The notes: generated by a model from the letters alone, not told the origin. Shown: positions 40,405-51,931, counted from the first letter of the stretch. The stretch is 52,067 nucleotides of DNA from Nitrosomonas halophila (GCF_900107165.1 NZ_FNOY01000017.1:1-52067), one strand, 5' to 3'. Made by a program: numbers and translations.

Positions 40405-41588
40405 CGATGGGGGGGCTGTTGCAATAAACCCAATATGCCCCCCAGCGTCATGAGAAGGGAGGCATAACGGGGATCCCCGCTCCGGTTGGCTTCTCCAGAC
40501 AGATCAAACAGCACGGCAATCGCCTCCGGCGTATTGAAATCATCATTCATCGCGTTCATGAAGCGCGCGGCATAGTCATCGCTCCAGTCAACCAGCAACG
40601 CTTGGGCCGGATGATTCTTCAATGTGGTATACAGCCGATCCAGCGCATTTCTGGCATCATTCAGATGCGCGTCCGAATAATTCAGGGGACTGCGGTAATG
40701 CGCCCGCAAGATGAAGAAACGCACGACTTCCGGCTGATAGCGAGCCAATACCTCGCGAACGGTGAAAAAATTGCCCAATGACTTGGACATTTTTTCATTG
40801 TCAACCCGGACAAACCCATTATGCATCCAGTAATTCACATACGGATGATCATGCGCGCCCTCACTCTGGGCGATCTCGTTCTCATGGTGCGGAAACTGCA
40901 AATCCTGTCCGCCTCCATGAATATCGAAATGTTCGCCCAGATAACGCTCACTCATAGCGGAACATTCGATATGCCAACCTGGCCGCCCCTTGCCCCAGGG
41001 CGAATCCCAGCTGGGTTCCTCTGGTTTGGCTGCTTTCCACAATACGAAATCGAGCGGATCTCTTTTATTGCCATCGATCTCCACCCGTTCACCAGCACGC
41101 AGATCGTCGAGTGATTTTCCCGAAAGTTTGCCGTAATCTGGAAAATGATGGACAGCGTAGAACACGTCTCCATTATCCGCGACGTATGCCAGATTTTTAT
41201 CCAGCAGTGTACGGATCATCGCAATCATATCCTCGATGCAGTCGGTCGCACGGGGCTCAAAAGCGGGTCTGGCTACACCCAGGGCCGCTGCATCTTCTTC
41301 CATAGCCTGGATATAACGATCGGTCAGCTTGCTGATCGGCTCGTGATTCTCCAGCGCGCGCCGGATAATCTTGTCGTCGATATCGGTAATATTGCGCACA
41401 TAAGTCACCTTGTAGCCCAGCGTTTGCAGCCAGCGCACGACGCTATCAAACACCACCAGCACGCGGGCATGCCCAAGATGACAGTAATCATAGACCGTCA
41501 TGCCGCAGACATACATCCTGACTTCCCCAGGCGTCAAAGGCACAAATTCCTGTTTGGTTCTGGCGAGCGTATTGTAAATTCTAAGCAT
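40212..41588 (-). CDS. cysS: Cysteinyl-tRNA synthetase
   Basis: Charges tRNA-Cys. The 458-residue class I synthetase shows the zinc-binding Cys and HIGH-type region in [52 protein letters not shown] and the KMSKS loop as KMSKSLGN. The open frame extends to a TTG at 41597, but the ATG at 41588 ([15 protein letters not shown]) is the family start. The 3' end overlaps the methyltransferase frame by about 190 bp on the opposite strand. It is divergent from the cyclophilin genes. Confidence 0.97.
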   Translation of the reverse strand: MLRIYNTLARTKQEFVPLTPGEVRMYVCGMTVYDYCHLGHARVLVVFDSVVRWLQTLGYKVTYVRNITDIDDKIIRRALENHEPISKLTDRYIQAMEEDAAALGVARPAFEPRATDCIEDMIAMIRTLLDKNLAYVADNGDVFYAVHHFPDYGKLSGKSLDDLRAGERVEIDGNKRDPLDFVLWKAAKPEEPSWDSPWGKGRPGWHIECSAMSERYLGEHFDIHGGGQDLQFPHHENEIAQSEGAHDHPYVNYWMHNGFVRVDNEKMSKSLGNFFTVREVLARYQPEVVRFFILRAHYRSPLNYSDAHLNDARNALDRLYTTLKNHPAQALLVDWSDDYAARFMNAMNDDFNTPEAIAVLFDLSGEANRSGDPRYASLLMTLGGILGLLQQPPHRYLQHETHSQGGQYTEAEIEHLIQQRLQARKAKNFAEADALRAQLAEAGIILEDGSAGTTWRRQ

Positions 41589-41715
41589 CGGGGTCAATAG
41601 GCGAGATTGTGGGAAAGATCATCTTATTGGTAGAATCCAGGAACTGCTTGCTTAATGAGAAAAGATAGCAACTTTTTCTCAATCCCAAGAAGCAAAACCC
41701 GGAGAGTATACCATA

Positions 41716-42351
41716 ATGAAAACTGCTTATTTTCAGCGCCAATCAGCCCGCTTCATGCAACCCAGTAGCCTGGCAAGACATCTGCTCATCGCATTTTTAC
41801 TGATGTTGGGCACGTCTGTTTGGGCGGCGAATCCAACCGTGGAAATCAGAACCAACCTGGGCACCATACAGCTTGAACTTTATCCCGACAAGGCACCCAA
41901 AACTGTCGAAAATTTTCTAAACTATGTTAAAGATAGCTACTATAGCGGCACTATTTTTCATCGGGTGATCCCCGATTTCATGATCCAAGGTGGTGGATTC
42001 GATCAGAATCTTGCACAAAAACCGACCCGCCAGCCGATTGAAAACGAAGCGGCCAATGGTCTGAAAAACAATATCGGCACGATTGCGATGGCACGCACCA
42101 GCGATCCGCACTCGGCTTCCTCACAATTTTTTATCAACGTGGCAAACAACAACTTTCTCGATTACACTGCCCCGACCCTGCGTGGATATGGCTATACGGT
42201 ATTTGGCAAGGTGACGGCTGGAATGGAGATCGTCAATCGTATTGCCGCGACGCCAACCGGCGCCAAGGGGCCTTTCGCCAGCGATGTGCCGCAAGACATG
42301 GTCGTTATCGAACATATCAAACCCCTTGCGGCACCTGCCCGCGCTCAATAA
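41716..42351 (+). CDS. ppiA: Periplasmic peptidyl-prolyl cis-trans isomerase (cyclophilin)
   Basis: A 211-residue cyclophilin with an export signal ([16 protein letters not shown], preceded by about 20 polar residues), placing it in the periplasm where it assists protein folding. The cyclophilin core includes [38 protein letters not shown] and [14 protein letters not shown]. An internal Met at codon 14 could be the true start, giving a more compact signal peptide; GGAGAG before 41716 supports the longer form. The cytoplasmic paralogue follows 20 bp downstream. Confidence 0.93.
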   Translation: MKTAYFQRQSARFMQPSSLARHLLIAFLLMLGTSVWAANPTVEIRTNLGTIQLELYPDKAPKTVENFLNYVKDSYYSGTIFHRVIPDFMIQGGGFDQNLAQKPTRQPIENEAANGLKNNIGTIAMARTSDPHSASSQFFINVANNNFLDYTAPTLRGYGYTVFGKVTAGMEIVNRIAATPTGAKGPFASDVPQDMVVIEHIKPLAAPARAQ

Positions 42352-42371
42352 ACTCTAAATTTAGGACAACA

Positions 42372-42863
42372 ATGGTTAAACTACACACCAATTATGGCGT
42401 CATTACCCTGGAACTCGACAGCGAAAAAACACCTGCTACGGTCGAGAATTTTTTGCGCTACGTCGATAGTGGTCATTATGACAACACCTTGTTTCACCGC
42501 GTCATAGACGGCTTCATGATCCAGGGAGGCGGCTATACTGCCGGCTTGAAAGAAAAGCCCACCCTTGCCCCGATCCAGAACGAAGCCGCTCAAGGCGCCA
42601 AAAACGAGACCCACACGATTGCCATGGCACGCACCAGTGATCCGCACTCTGCGACTTCACAGTTCTTCATCAACGTTGCCAACAATCATTTCCTGAACCA
42701 TGCCAATACCTCCACTCAAGGCTACGGCTACTGTGTATTTGGCAAGGTTGTCGAGGGCCAAGAAGTCGTCGACGCCATCAAGAAAGTAAAAACCGGCAGT
42801 TATGCTGGCCATCAAGATGTGCCACTGGAAGATGTCGTGATTGAAAAAGCGGAAAATATTTAA
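42372..42863 (+). CDS. ppiB: Cytoplasmic peptidyl-prolyl cis-trans isomerase (cyclophilin)
   Basis: A 163-residue cyclophilin without signal peptide. The core repeats that of the upstream gene ([53 protein letters not shown]), and a family-typical start [16 protein letters not shown] follows the AGGAC Shine-Dalgarno sequence. With ppiA it forms a two-gene unit encoding the periplasmic and cytoplasmic versions of the same activity. Confidence 0.95.
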   Translation: MVKLHTNYGVITLELDSEKTPATVENFLRYVDSGHYDNTLFHRVIDGFMIQGGGYTAGLKEKPTLAPIQNEAAQGAKNETHTIAMARTSDPHSATSQFFINVANNHFLNHANTSTQGYGYCVFGKVVEGQEVVDAIKKVKTGSYAGHQDVPLEDVVIEKAENI

Positions 42864-43050
42864 AGCTTAAAGCGGGTTGCATCCAGACAGGACTGGATAT
42901 CTGACGTTGTGCTGGGCGCGCCCAATGCACGACACGATGGCATCTCGAGAGGCACCTGGACTCCCCCAGAAACCAGTTTATCCCGCACTCAACTTATCTA
43001 CAGGCGGGTAAATTTGATAACATCTATGCTTTCAACATCAATTGATAACA

Positions 43051-43503
43051 ATGGACGCTATCGATAATATTCTGGAAACTGCCCAGCAACGGGCAGAAGA
43101 AATGGGTTTGCCATACAAGGGCGCGCTGCTGCCCGCCGAAGCCATCGCGCTATTACGAGCCAAGCCTGAGACCAGGCTTGTGGATGTGCGCTGCAAGGCG
43201 GAGCTCGACTGGGTCGGGCGCATTCCAGGCGCAATCGAGATTGAACTGAGCAGTTATCCGGGCATGCAACCCAATCCGGATTTCGTTGACCAACTGGCTG
43301 CCCAGATCACGGATGATGCCACCTTGATGTTCATTTGCCGCAGCGGCAACCGTTCCGATCATGCGGCAACGATCATGAGCCAAAATGGTTTTCCCGATTG
43401 CTATAACATTCTGGAAGGTTTTGAAGGCGACAAGGATGAGAGCGGTCACCGCGGCCGAAAAAACGGCTGGAAGGCAGCCGGGTTGCCCTGGATTCAGAGC
43501 TGA
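43051..43503 (+). CDS. Rhodanese-like domain protein
   Basis: A 150-residue single-domain rhodanese (sulfurtransferase fold). The domain begins LLRAKPETRLVDVRCKAELDWVGRIPGA and the active-site loop is FICRSGNRSDHAA, with the catalytic Cys that carries persulfide sulfur. A short helical N-terminal extension (MDAIDNILETAQQRAEEM) precedes it. The ATG at 43051 is preferred to a TTG at 43042. The sulfur acceptor is unknown. Confidence 0.88.
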   Translation: MDAIDNILETAQQRAEEMGLPYKGALLPAEAIALLRAKPETRLVDVRCKAELDWVGRIPGAIEIELSSYPGMQPNPDFVDQLAAQITDDATLMFICRSGNRSDHAATIMSQNGFPDCYNILEGFEGDKDESGHRGRKNGWKAAGLPWIQS

Positions 43504-43623
43504 TACCAGCCAGTGGTCGCGTGAAACGCCGCCATGTGCACCTCTACCGAACTCATGACACCTGCCATCCAACCCTAAGCGGATGGATATGTTGTGAATA
43601 TGTTTTCACTCCAGACCAAACGC

Positions 43624-43673
43624 AAAAAGCAATCCGTAATGCCTGAATAACAGGCGGATACTGGATTGCTTTT
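43624..43673. terminator. bidirectional intrinsic terminator between rhodanese gene and uppP
   Basis: An 11-bp stem (AAAAGCAATCC pairing with GGATTGCTTTT) encloses an inner GCCTG/CAGGC hairpin. The outer arms provide an A-run before and a T-run after, so it should terminate transcripts arriving from either side; the flanking genes converge here. Confidence 0.75.
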
Positions 43674-43768
43674 CTGCCACGCTTTCCGATTCTGGCCTCA
43701 CGGCCAGAAACATATTGTCAGCGATGATGAATGGTGGTCAGCTGGACGGCGCTCCCCGGCGGGACGCT

Positions 43769-44590
43769 TTAATCCATCGACCAGTCAATCAGGCCAGTAT
43801 AAGCGGTCAACAACACGATCAATCCGAAACCGATCCGGTACCAGGCAAACAACGTGAAGTCATGGTGGCTGATATAACGAATCAATCCGCGTATCGCAAA
43901 CAACGCACTGACAAAAGCTGCCACTGATCCCACCACAAACATCCCCAGATCATCTACATACAGAAATTCCTGGCTCCTGTAGACATCGTAAAAGGTCGCG
44001 GCAAACATCACGGGGATGGCAAGGAAGAACGAAAATTCTGCTGCCGCTTTGCGTGACAAGCCAAAGAACAGGCCGCCGATGATAGTTGCCCCTGAACGGG
44101 AGGTTCCCGGAATCAAGGCCAGGCACTGCGCGCACCCCACTTTCAGCGCATGCTTCCAGTCCATGTCATCGACACTTTCAACTTCAATCACATGTTCCCT
44201 GCGTTCCGCCCAGAGTATCAACAAGCCACCGACTATCAGCGCAATCGCAACCGGCAATGGGTGGAACAGGTAATATTTAATCGTCTGGATAAACAGCAGA
44301 CCGAGCACCGCAGCGGGCAGGAATGCAACAAACAAGTTGAATACAAAGCGGTTTGCTGATTTTGTACCCAGCCCTTTGATGACATTCATCAATCGCTCGC
44401 GATATTCCCAACAAACCGCCAAAATCGCGCCAAGCTGAATGGCGACCGTGAACACCTTGGCCTTGTCATCATTAAAATCCAGCAAATCACCGACCAGAAT
44501 CAAGTGGCCAGTGGAGGAAACCGGCAGGAACTCGGTCAGTCCTTCCACGATCCCGAGCAGGAACGCCTTAAAAAGTATCACCCAATCCAT
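43769..44590 (-). CDS. uppP: Undecaprenyl-diphosphatase UppP (BacA)
   Basis: A 273-residue polytopic membrane enzyme that dephosphorylates undecaprenyl pyrophosphate to recycle the lipid carrier for cell-wall synthesis; it also gives bacitracin resistance. The two signature segments are present: [19 protein letters not shown] near the N-terminus and [16 protein letters not shown] in the middle. The open frame begins at a TTG at 44614, but the ATG at 44590 ([15 protein letters not shown]) is the family start. It follows thiC on the same strand with 43 bp between. Confidence 0.96.
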   Translation of the reverse strand: MDWVILFKAFLLGIVEGLTEFLPVSSTGHLILVGDLLDFNDDKAKVFTVAIQLGAILAVCWEYRERLMNVIKGLGTKSANRFVFNLFVAFLPAAVLGLLFIQTIKYYLFHPLPVAIALIVGGLLILWAERREHVIEVESVDDMDWKHALKVGCAQCLALIPGTSRSGATIIGGLFFGLSRKAAAEFSFFLAIPVMFAATFYDVYRSQEFLYVDDLGMFVVGSVAAFVSALFAIRGLIRYISHHDFTLFAWYRIGFGLIVLLTAYTGLIDWSMD

Positions 44591-44633
44591 CGTGCCAGCA
44601 TCCACCCCAAGCAATTAAATATTGAAACAAAAC

Positions 44634-46660
<2,027 letters not shown>

Positions 46661-46727
46661 CGAGGCTGTCAAGCTAAAGGAAATATGAAATAATTGCAAG
46701 CTTGATTCTTTCCACCAACATAATGTT

Positions 46728-47393
46728 ATGAAATCTATGATGGACCTTGAACAAACCCGTTTCAACATGGTCGAGCAACAAATCAGAACCTGGAGTGTGC
46801 TGGACCAGGATGTTCTTGGCTTGTTATATAAAGTCAAACGCGAGGAGTTTGTGCCTGCAGCCTATCGGGCGATGGCTTTCATGGACATGGAAATCCCCCT
46901 GGAACATGATGCCGTCATGCTCACGCCAAAAATGGAAGCACGCATCCTGCAGGAGTTACGTCTCAAAAAAACCGACAAGGTGCTTGAAATTGGCACCGGA
47001 ACAGGCTACATGACGGCATTGCTCGCCGAATTATGCGCACATGTTCACAGCGTTGAAATCGTCCCAGCACTCCATGCCATGGCCAAAATTAATCTGCAGG
47101 TACATGGCACGGCCAACGTAACACTAGAACAGGGAGATGCCGCCCGCGGCTGGCCAAAACACGAACCCTATGATGTGATCGTGTTAACGGCCTCCACTCC
47201 CGTTCTGCCCGAAGCTTTCCAGAAAAGCCTTGCGCCAGGAGGCCGCTTGTTTGCTATTGTCGGAGAAGAACCGGTCATGGAAGCGACGCTGATAACCTGT
47301 ACCGCACCCGGTAATTATCATTCAATCTTCTTGTTCGAAACTTGTACTGCGCCCCTCAAGAATGCGCTACAAAGTGAACATTTTCACTTCTAA
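46728..47393 (+). CDS. Protein-L-isoaspartate O-methyltransferase family protein
   Basis: A 221-residue class I methyltransferase of the Pcm family. The N-terminus MVEQQIRTWSVLDQDVLGLL and KREEFVPAAYRAMAFMDMEI is typical, the SAM motif is VLEIGTGTGYMTALLAEL, and motif II lies in YDVIVLTASTPVLPEAF. Residues usually needed for isoaspartate repair are less clear, and several betaproteobacterial relatives in front of a tolC-type gene are only loosely assigned. Start codons at 46728, 46737 and 46740 are all possible. It precedes a TolC-type gene. Confidence 0.85.
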   Translation: MKSMMDLEQTRFNMVEQQIRTWSVLDQDVLGLLYKVKREEFVPAAYRAMAFMDMEIPLEHDAVMLTPKMEARILQELRLKKTDKVLEIGTGTGYMTALLAELCAHVHSVEIVPALHAMAKINLQVHGTANVTLEQGDAARGWPKHEPYDVIVLTASTPVLPEAFQKSLAPGGRLFAIVGEEPVMEATLITCTAPGNYHSIFLFETCTAPLKNALQSEHFHF

Positions 47394-47397
47394 TGCC

Positions 47398-47427
47398 ATG
47401 ATTGCCCTATCAAGGTAGGGCAATCAT
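47398..47427 (+). terminator. hairpin after the Pcm-like gene
   Basis: A perfect 12-bp stem (ATGATTGCCCTA with TAGGGCAATCAT, 6-base loop) begins 5 bp past the stop codon. It is followed by TCTGGTT, a weak U tract, so it may terminate partially or stabilise the 3' end of the transcript. Confidence 0.55.
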
Positions 47428-47497
47428 TCTGGTTGGAACCATTAATTAGCAATCAATCCGCTCAGCTATTGGTATTTGTCACATTCGCCCGTCAACA

Positions 47498-48817
47498 ATG
47501 AAAAGTCTGCAATCCATTGTCTCTTCGCTGCTTATGGGCTTATTTTTCTCTGTTCCAGTCCAAGCAGCCGATCTCCTGCAAATCTATCGGGAAGCGCTCG
47601 AATATGACGCGCAATACGGTGCAGCACGCGCGGCCTATGTCGCCGCCCAGGAACGGCTGCCCCAGGGGCGGGCTGGCCTACTGCCCGAAATCAATTTGGT
47701 CGGAATAGGGCAGAACCAGTATGTCGATACTAATTTTGGTCCGGAACGTTTGATTAGAAATCGTGGCATTACCGCCACAGCAACACAGCCGCTTATTCGA
47801 ATCGAAAATTTCATTATTTTTGAGCAGTCGAAAAACGAAGTTGCCCAGGCGGACGCACAATTCGTCACTGCCGCCCAGGACCTGATTCTGCGTGTTGCAC
47901 AGGCCTACTTCGACGTCCTGATAGCCAAAATCAATCTTGAAGTCGTCGAAACCCAGAAAAAAGCCATTCATGAACAATTGGAGCAGGCCAAACGGAATTT
48001 TGAGGTGGGCGTTGCGACCATCGTCGATACCCATGAAGCACAGGCCCGTTTTGATCTGACCCTATCGCAAGAAATTGCGGCCAGAAATACCCTGGAAATC
48101 AGCCAGCGTACCCTGCAGGTTCTGATCAACCGCCTGCCGCACGACCTGCAAGATGCCAGCCTGGATAAAGTGATTGCCGATCCATTAAATCTCCCCCATA
48201 ACGGCATGGAAGATTGGGTGCAATTGGCCGAAGAAAAGAATTTCCTGCTGCGGATACAGCGTATTGCATACGAACTCTCCGAACAGGAGATCCGGCGCGT
48301 CAAGGCCGGCCATTACCCCACACTTGATCTGGTCGCGCGATACAGCAACCAAACTGGCGTAGGTGGTGCTTTCACCGGACAGGGGATCGATCTGGTCTCC
48401 AAAGAGATCGGACTACAGTTGAATGTGCCCATCTTTCAGGGATTTTCCGTGCAGTCCCGTGTCCGGGAAGCGCTGGCAAAACGCGACCAGGCGCGCAAGG
48501 AATTGGAAAATGTGCAACGCACAACCGCTTTGCAAGTACGCCAGAATTATCTCAAAGTCACCAATGGTATCGCACAAGTCAAGGCGCTCAAGCAAGCGCT
48601 GATCTCCAGTCGCAGCCAGCTGGATTCGACTGTGCTCGGTCAGGAAGTCGGCGTCAGAACAGAAGTGGATGTTCTCAACGCACAACAGCAATACTTCTCC
48701 GCACGCCGCGATCTTGCCCAGGCCTATTACGATTATCTGATGGCGCGACTCCAGCTCAAAGCCGAAGTCGGTGAACTGGATGAGGACGATTTGCTGGAAA
48801 TCAACGCCTTGCTTTGA
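47498..48817 (+). CDS. tolC: TolC family outer-membrane efflux/secretion protein
   Basis: A 439-residue trimeric outer-membrane channel for type I secretion or RND/MFS efflux. A signal peptide (MKSLQSIVSSLLMGLFFSVPVQA) precedes ADLLQIYREALEYDAQYGAAR, the standard opening of TolC-type proteins, and two helical-hairpin repeats follow (AQAYFDVLIAKINLEVVETQKK; the second half has VRQNYLKVTNGIAQVKAL and GVRTEVDVLNAQQQYFSARRDLAQAYYDYL). The partner inner-membrane components are not in the window. Confidence 0.93.
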   Translation: MKSLQSIVSSLLMGLFFSVPVQAADLLQIYREALEYDAQYGAARAAYVAAQERLPQGRAGLLPEINLVGIGQNQYVDTNFGPERLIRNRGITATATQPLIRIENFIIFEQSKNEVAQADAQFVTAAQDLILRVAQAYFDVLIAKINLEVVETQKKAIHEQLEQAKRNFEVGVATIVDTHEAQARFDLTLSQEIAARNTLEISQRTLQVLINRLPHDLQDASLDKVIADPLNLPHNGMEDWVQLAEEKNFLLRIQRIAYELSEQEIRRVKAGHYPTLDLVARYSNQTGVGGAFTGQGIDLVSKEIGLQLNVPIFQGFSVQSRVREALAKRDQARKELENVQRTTALQVRQNYLKVTNGIAQVKALKQALISSRSQLDSTVLGQEVGVRTEVDVLNAQQQYFSARRDLAQAYYDYLMARLQLKAEVGELDEDDLLEINALL

Positions 48818-49057
48818 TCAAATCTCCTCAGTTGAACGTCATTATTCGCGGTCGGCCTGATGCATGGCAATGCGACTGCCTATCCCACTGAAGCAGGCGG
48901 GATCATGCTTCGGAAATTGCACCTTCAACGAGTATAGAAAACCTGCCGGCTTTCGCCCTGTTTTGTTTTCGCTTGCCTGATTCTTCCGATTGCTTTCGAT
49001 TGCGTGGGGTGGATTATTGGCTATAGTAATACTAGACTTGACCCCCAAGCTGTAAGA

Positions 49058-49231
49058 TCACCGGAATTGCTCCAGAAATTCTCGTAATGCTTTCTGGGGA
49101 TCATCTTCTTTTGATGTAATCATATTAATACCCCACTGATCCAATATCGCTTCTTGTATTGGATTTGGCCTATGAGTAAATACATAAGATCTCGGCTGGA
49201 CGCCACCACCATTATTATCCATCATAAGGTT
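49058..49231 (-). pseudogene. C-terminal 57 codons of the interrupted SIR2-like gene
   Basis: On the minus strand this segment reads NLMMDNNGGGVQPRSYVFTH, then RPNPIQEAILDQWGINMITS, and ends REFLEQFR with a TGA at 49058-49060. The SYxF...RPNPIQE...GI pattern is what usually follows the GYSxxDxNxR segment in SIR2_2-type proteins. Its reading frame is exactly continuous with the N-terminal part of the gene (49809-50435) if bases 49232-49808 are removed. It has no start of its own. Confidence 0.8.
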
Positions 49232-49237
49232 AAAACC

Positions 49238-49253
49238 ACCGGCTTTAGCCGGT
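49238..49253 (+). repeat. left-end hairpin of the IS200/IS605-type element
   Basis: ACCGGCT pairs with AGCCGGT around a TT loop. The same CCGGCT/AGCCGG core occurs in the right-end hairpin, as expected for sites recognised by one TnpA. Confidence 0.8.
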
Positions 49254-49293
49254 CAGCTTTAGCTGCGAGAATATGTCACACAGGAGGTGTGGC

Positions 49294-49725
49294 ATGGATT
49301 ATAGATATGGAAGTCATACGGTCTATCAAATTGAGTATCATTTTGTATGGGTAACAAAGTATAGATATAAGGTTCTGAAAGGGGAGATAGCAGAACGGGT
49401 TCGGGAATTGGTACGTCAGACGTGCGAAGCATTCGAAATCAGAATTGTGCAGGGTGTGGTGAGTAAAGATCATGTGCATATACTGGTGAGTTGTCCGCCG
49501 GAGATGGCGCCGAGTGAGATCATGAGACGGATAAAAGGACGAACATCGAGCTATCTGTTTGAAGAGTTTCCTTACCTTAAGAAGAGGTACTGGGGAAGAC
49601 ATTTTTGGGCGCGAGGGTATTTCTGCGCGACAGTAGGTCAGATGACAGAAGAGATGATCAAGCAATACTTGGAAAATCACTTTGAACCCAATCCAAACGA
49701 TAATTTTAAAATGGAGCCGGAATAA
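49294..49725 (+). CDS. tnpA: IS200/IS605 family transposase TnpA (HUH/Y1)
   Basis: A 143-residue single-strand transposase. The HUH motif is HVHIL in [11 protein letters not shown], and the catalytic Tyr is in [14 protein letters not shown] near residue 127. Start [22 protein letters not shown] is typical. A strong AGGAGGT Shine-Dalgarno sequence fixes the ATG at 49294 rather than the upstream ATG at 49273. The protein looks intact, so the element may still be mobile. Confidence 0.93.
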   Translation: MDYRYGSHTVYQIEYHFVWVTKYRYKVLKGEIAERVRELVRQTCEAFEIRIVQGVVSKDHVHILVSCPPEMAPSEIMRRIKGRTSSYLFEEFPYLKKRYWGRHFWARGYFCATVGQMTEEMIKQYLENHFEPNPNDNFKMEPE

Positions 49726-49726
49726 G

Positions 49727-49748
49727 ACGCGTCGTTTAGTCGACGCGT
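49727..49748 (+). terminator. hairpin just after tnpA
   Basis: An 8-bp perfect stem (ACGCGTCG with CGACGCGT, loop TTTAGT) starts one base past the tnpA stop. No U tract follows, so it may be a structural feature of the right end or a weak terminator. Confidence 0.45.
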
Positions 49749-49776
49749 ATCCGGACTTTCAGTCCGTAACTCTAAC

Positions 49777-49796
49777 CCACCGGCTTGAGCCGGTGG
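49777..49796 (+). repeat. right-end hairpin of the IS200/IS605-type element
   Basis: A perfect 9-bp stem, CCACCGGCT with AGCCGGTGG, around a TG loop, about 12 bp before the predicted right boundary. Confidence 0.8.
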
Positions 49797-50434
49797 TTGT
49801 TTAGTGGTTTTCCATAGCTTGGCTAGTTTATAAAATAGAAATCGGAGGTTCACATCAGCAAGGCTATATCCAATAAATAAAACAGATTTACCAAGAACGT
49901 CCGATCTAAGCTTTATATCTAAAGGGGTTTCAAACTCAAGTCGTTCGTAGTAACTCGACTCATTCAGAACAATCGTTTCATCATTATCAAAGTCACCATG
50001 AAACTTAATGATCTGTGTAACACCATCTTTAATGAGAGGAATGTCTGATACGCCTGCTATTTTTGTGAATCGTTTCTGGTAAAACTCAAATGACTTTTCA
50101 ATCCAGCGATCATAGTTAGTTGTGTAGATAATTGGAAACTTTGAGTTCGCTATTAGCTTGTGGATAACCGAACCAGCCAAGTCTACGTTCTCGGAGTGCC
50201 AGTTAGTATCCATCCAGCTTCTGAGCGGACCAATACTGCCTTTTTTCACACGATAGTACTCAGCCAGCGCCAAGCTTTCCCCAAAAGACTTATAGATTTC
50301 GGGGTCATATCCTAGTTCTTTAGCAATATGATCAATTAATTTTGACCAAGTTGGAAGTCCAAGGTTCTTCGATACACCAGCGCCCACAAATAAAATTACA
50401 TTTCTTTCTCGATAGGAGGTAATTAGTTCACCCA

Positions 50435-50987
50435 TTACAAAACCTCCCTTTGTAAGAATTCTCGGAACCTATTAAAAGCAATTTTCCTCATGGATATTTC
50501 ATTCTTTTTTTCGCCAAGTTCAGCGAAGGTCTTGTCACCCTTTGGGGATAAAGACACAATCCCATTGAAAGTCTCGACTCCCTCTCGGTTCTTTAGAAAT
50601 ATTGCCTTCAACCTCGCCCTCAAAGACATGAATTTTCTTAGAATCACAGAAGGCGATGACAGTTTTTGCGCTTAATTCAGTATTTTCAAGGTTTCCGAGA
50701 AGCTTGGAAAAATTATCGGCTCCTAACTTGTCCCAGAAAACTTGTGTCAGACCGCCAGGAAAACCTTGTAAGCTATTAATATAGAGCCCCGTATGCTCGA
50801 TAAAAACTGGCCGCCCAATCATCTTAAAAGCTTTCAGGATTTTGTCTCTGACAATATCCTGAATATCTTCAGTTTGAATTTCATGGATTTTTAAAGACAC
50901 ATCTACGATTGAAACACCTATATCACCAAGGATAGCTTCGACTTCTTTTGCCTTATGTGGATTTTTTGTTACAAATCTTATTTCCAT
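50435..50987 (-). pseudogene. HAM1/ITPase-like protein (KomB-like), one-base frameshift
   Basis: Residues 1-150 (50987-50535) read like a HAM1 nucleotide pyrophosphatase: [37 protein letters not shown] and [13 protein letters not shown], then a TGA. The next frame continues the family sequence as DKTFAELGEKKNEISMRKIA to a TAA at 50435-50437, restoring 183 residues with a single base shift in the CCCCAAAGGGTGA run. Two catalytic differences stand out: the active-site Asp after Glu64 (ED[ST] in ITPases) is His65, and the base-contacting SHR is SMR. The FxWD purine-pocket residues remain. It would therefore bind inosine-type nucleotides but hydrolyse them poorly, as expected for a sensor. Confidence 0.8.
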
Positions 50988-51037
50988 TTTCTCACTCGAT
51001 ATGCGACTTGCAGCTAACGCAAAAATCAGCGGCGAGT

Positions 51038-51931
51038 TTACGAGTCCGCTGGATATTTTTGTCCGATTCTTTGGTTCGCAATACCGAATGGGACATGAAC
51101 CATGGGGATGTCTCCTGCTTCTGATTCCAAATGCGATTTCTGATCGTCAAAAAACATGTGAGGCTTAAGAACGGTAAGTATGCGTTCTTTCTTCATACCG
51201 CCAAGGAAAAACGTTTCGTTTGAGCTCACACCCCATTTTTCAAGCGTCGTTATGACACGCTCATGAGCCGGTGCATTCCTGGCGGTAACAATCGCTGTTC
51301 TTAGAATGCGTTTGTACTCCCGATCCTTTTCTTCTACTCTATCTTCTAACTTCTGCATAAAAGAAAGCTTTTTGAATAAATCAGCCAATGGCCCGGGATT
51401 ATGCGGTATGTGAGACTTCTCGACTTCATGCTGGTGAAATGCTTCCAGTTCACCGTCTCTAAATACCGTTTCTGATTCGTCGTCTGCAATGACGCCATCA
51501 AAGTCAAAAGCAATTCTCAACTCTCCATCCGCTAGGTCGTCGATGACCTTGGTTGGCAAAACAGTACCAGCGGGGTAACCATAATCAATTGCATTCACCA
51601 CATCTTCTTCGTTCGCTGAAAGAAATAGTGAAGCATTAAAAGCAGGTATGTATCCGTAAGGCGACTTACCTTCCATGAACGCTGCCCTTGATATGTCTAA
51701 CCCGTGGTGCTTGATAGACCGAAAGACACGTTTTCCTGTTGCCGCAGAGTTCCTAGACAACAAAACGACTTCGACAGGCAGCTCCTTCTGGAACCTCTGA
51801 TTAATCCCTAAAAATCGCCTAATAAATGGAAACGCTACGCCTTTCTCTAGGATAATATCCAAGTGCTTTTCTTGGAACTCCTTGTACGCTTTTGGACCTT
51901 CTTCTCGAAATACTCTATCCGACTCACTCAA
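51038..51931 (-). CDS. Cytosolic 5'-nucleotidase (PF06189-like, HAD fold), 5' end cut by a mobile element
   Basis: The 297-residue frame starts at TTG 51931, but coding sequence continues upstream to 51972 ([20 protein letters not shown]), the first strand of the family, with no ATG or GTG before a TAG at 51974-51976. The true start was therefore removed by a GTAA-beginning element at 51973. The conserved parts are all present: [36 protein letters not shown], the HAD nucleophile loop [15 protein letters not shown] (Asp143, Asp145), [13 protein letters not shown] and [11 protein letters not shown]. Such enzymes dephosphorylate nucleoside monophosphates such as IMP and AMP. It precedes the HAM1-like gene by 50 bp on the same strand. 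Confidence 0.83.
   Translation of the reverse strand: MSESDRVFREEGPKAYKEFQEKHLDIILEKGVAFPFIRRFLGINQRFQKELPVEVVLLSRNSAATGKRVFRSIKHHGLDISRAAFMEGKSPYGYIPAFNASLFLSANEEDVVNAIDYGYPAGTVLPTKVIDDLADGELRIAFDFDGVIADDESETVFRDGELEAFHQHEVEKSHIPHNPGPLADLFKKLSFMQKLEDRVEEKDREYKRILRTAIVTARNAPAHERVITTLEKWGVSSNETFFLGGMKKERILTVLKPHMFFDDQKSHLESEAGDIPMVHVPFGIANQRIGQKYPADS

Larger units (their letters stand above)
49232..49808 (+). mobile_element. IS200/IS605-type insertion sequence, 577 bp, inside a SIR2-like gene
   Basis: A single-gene element with a HUH transposase. Its ends carry short imperfect-free hairpins rather than inverted repeats: ACCGGCTTTAGCCGGT at 49238-49253 (left) and CCACCGGCTTGAGCCGGTGG at 49777-49796 (right). 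Two further stems near the right end (49727-49748 and 49752-49766) may act as terminators. Boundaries were set by the requirement that the flanking SIR2 frame rejoin, giving 577 bp; one or two bases of uncertainty remain in a T run. No tnpB is present, so it is IS200-like. No target duplication is expected for this family. Confidence 0.88.
49677..50435 (-). pseudogene. SIR2-like NADase (KomC-like), N-terminal 209 codons; gene split by the IS200/IS605-type element
   Basis: A SIR2_2-type protein. Residues 15-20 and on read [17 protein letters not shown] (GAGxS nucleotide loop), then [11 protein letters not shown] (Asn107), [10 protein letters not shown] (His146, catalytic) and [17 protein letters not shown] (about 185-201). 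NAD+ hydrolysis by such proteins drives abortive infection in several anti-phage systems. Native sequence ends at Trp208-Lys209; the last 43 residues of the open frame (49677-49808) derive from the insertion sequence. The remaining 57 codons are at 49058-49231. The ATG shares a base with the HAM1-like stop (TAATG), so the two were translationally coupled. In its present form the protein lacks its C-terminal domain end and may be inactive until excision. Confidence 0.85.

Noticed and set aside
42910..42945. GC-rich inverted repeat (TGGGCGCGCCCA core) after ppiB as a terminator
   Set aside because: No U tract and poor outer pairing; not strong enough to call.
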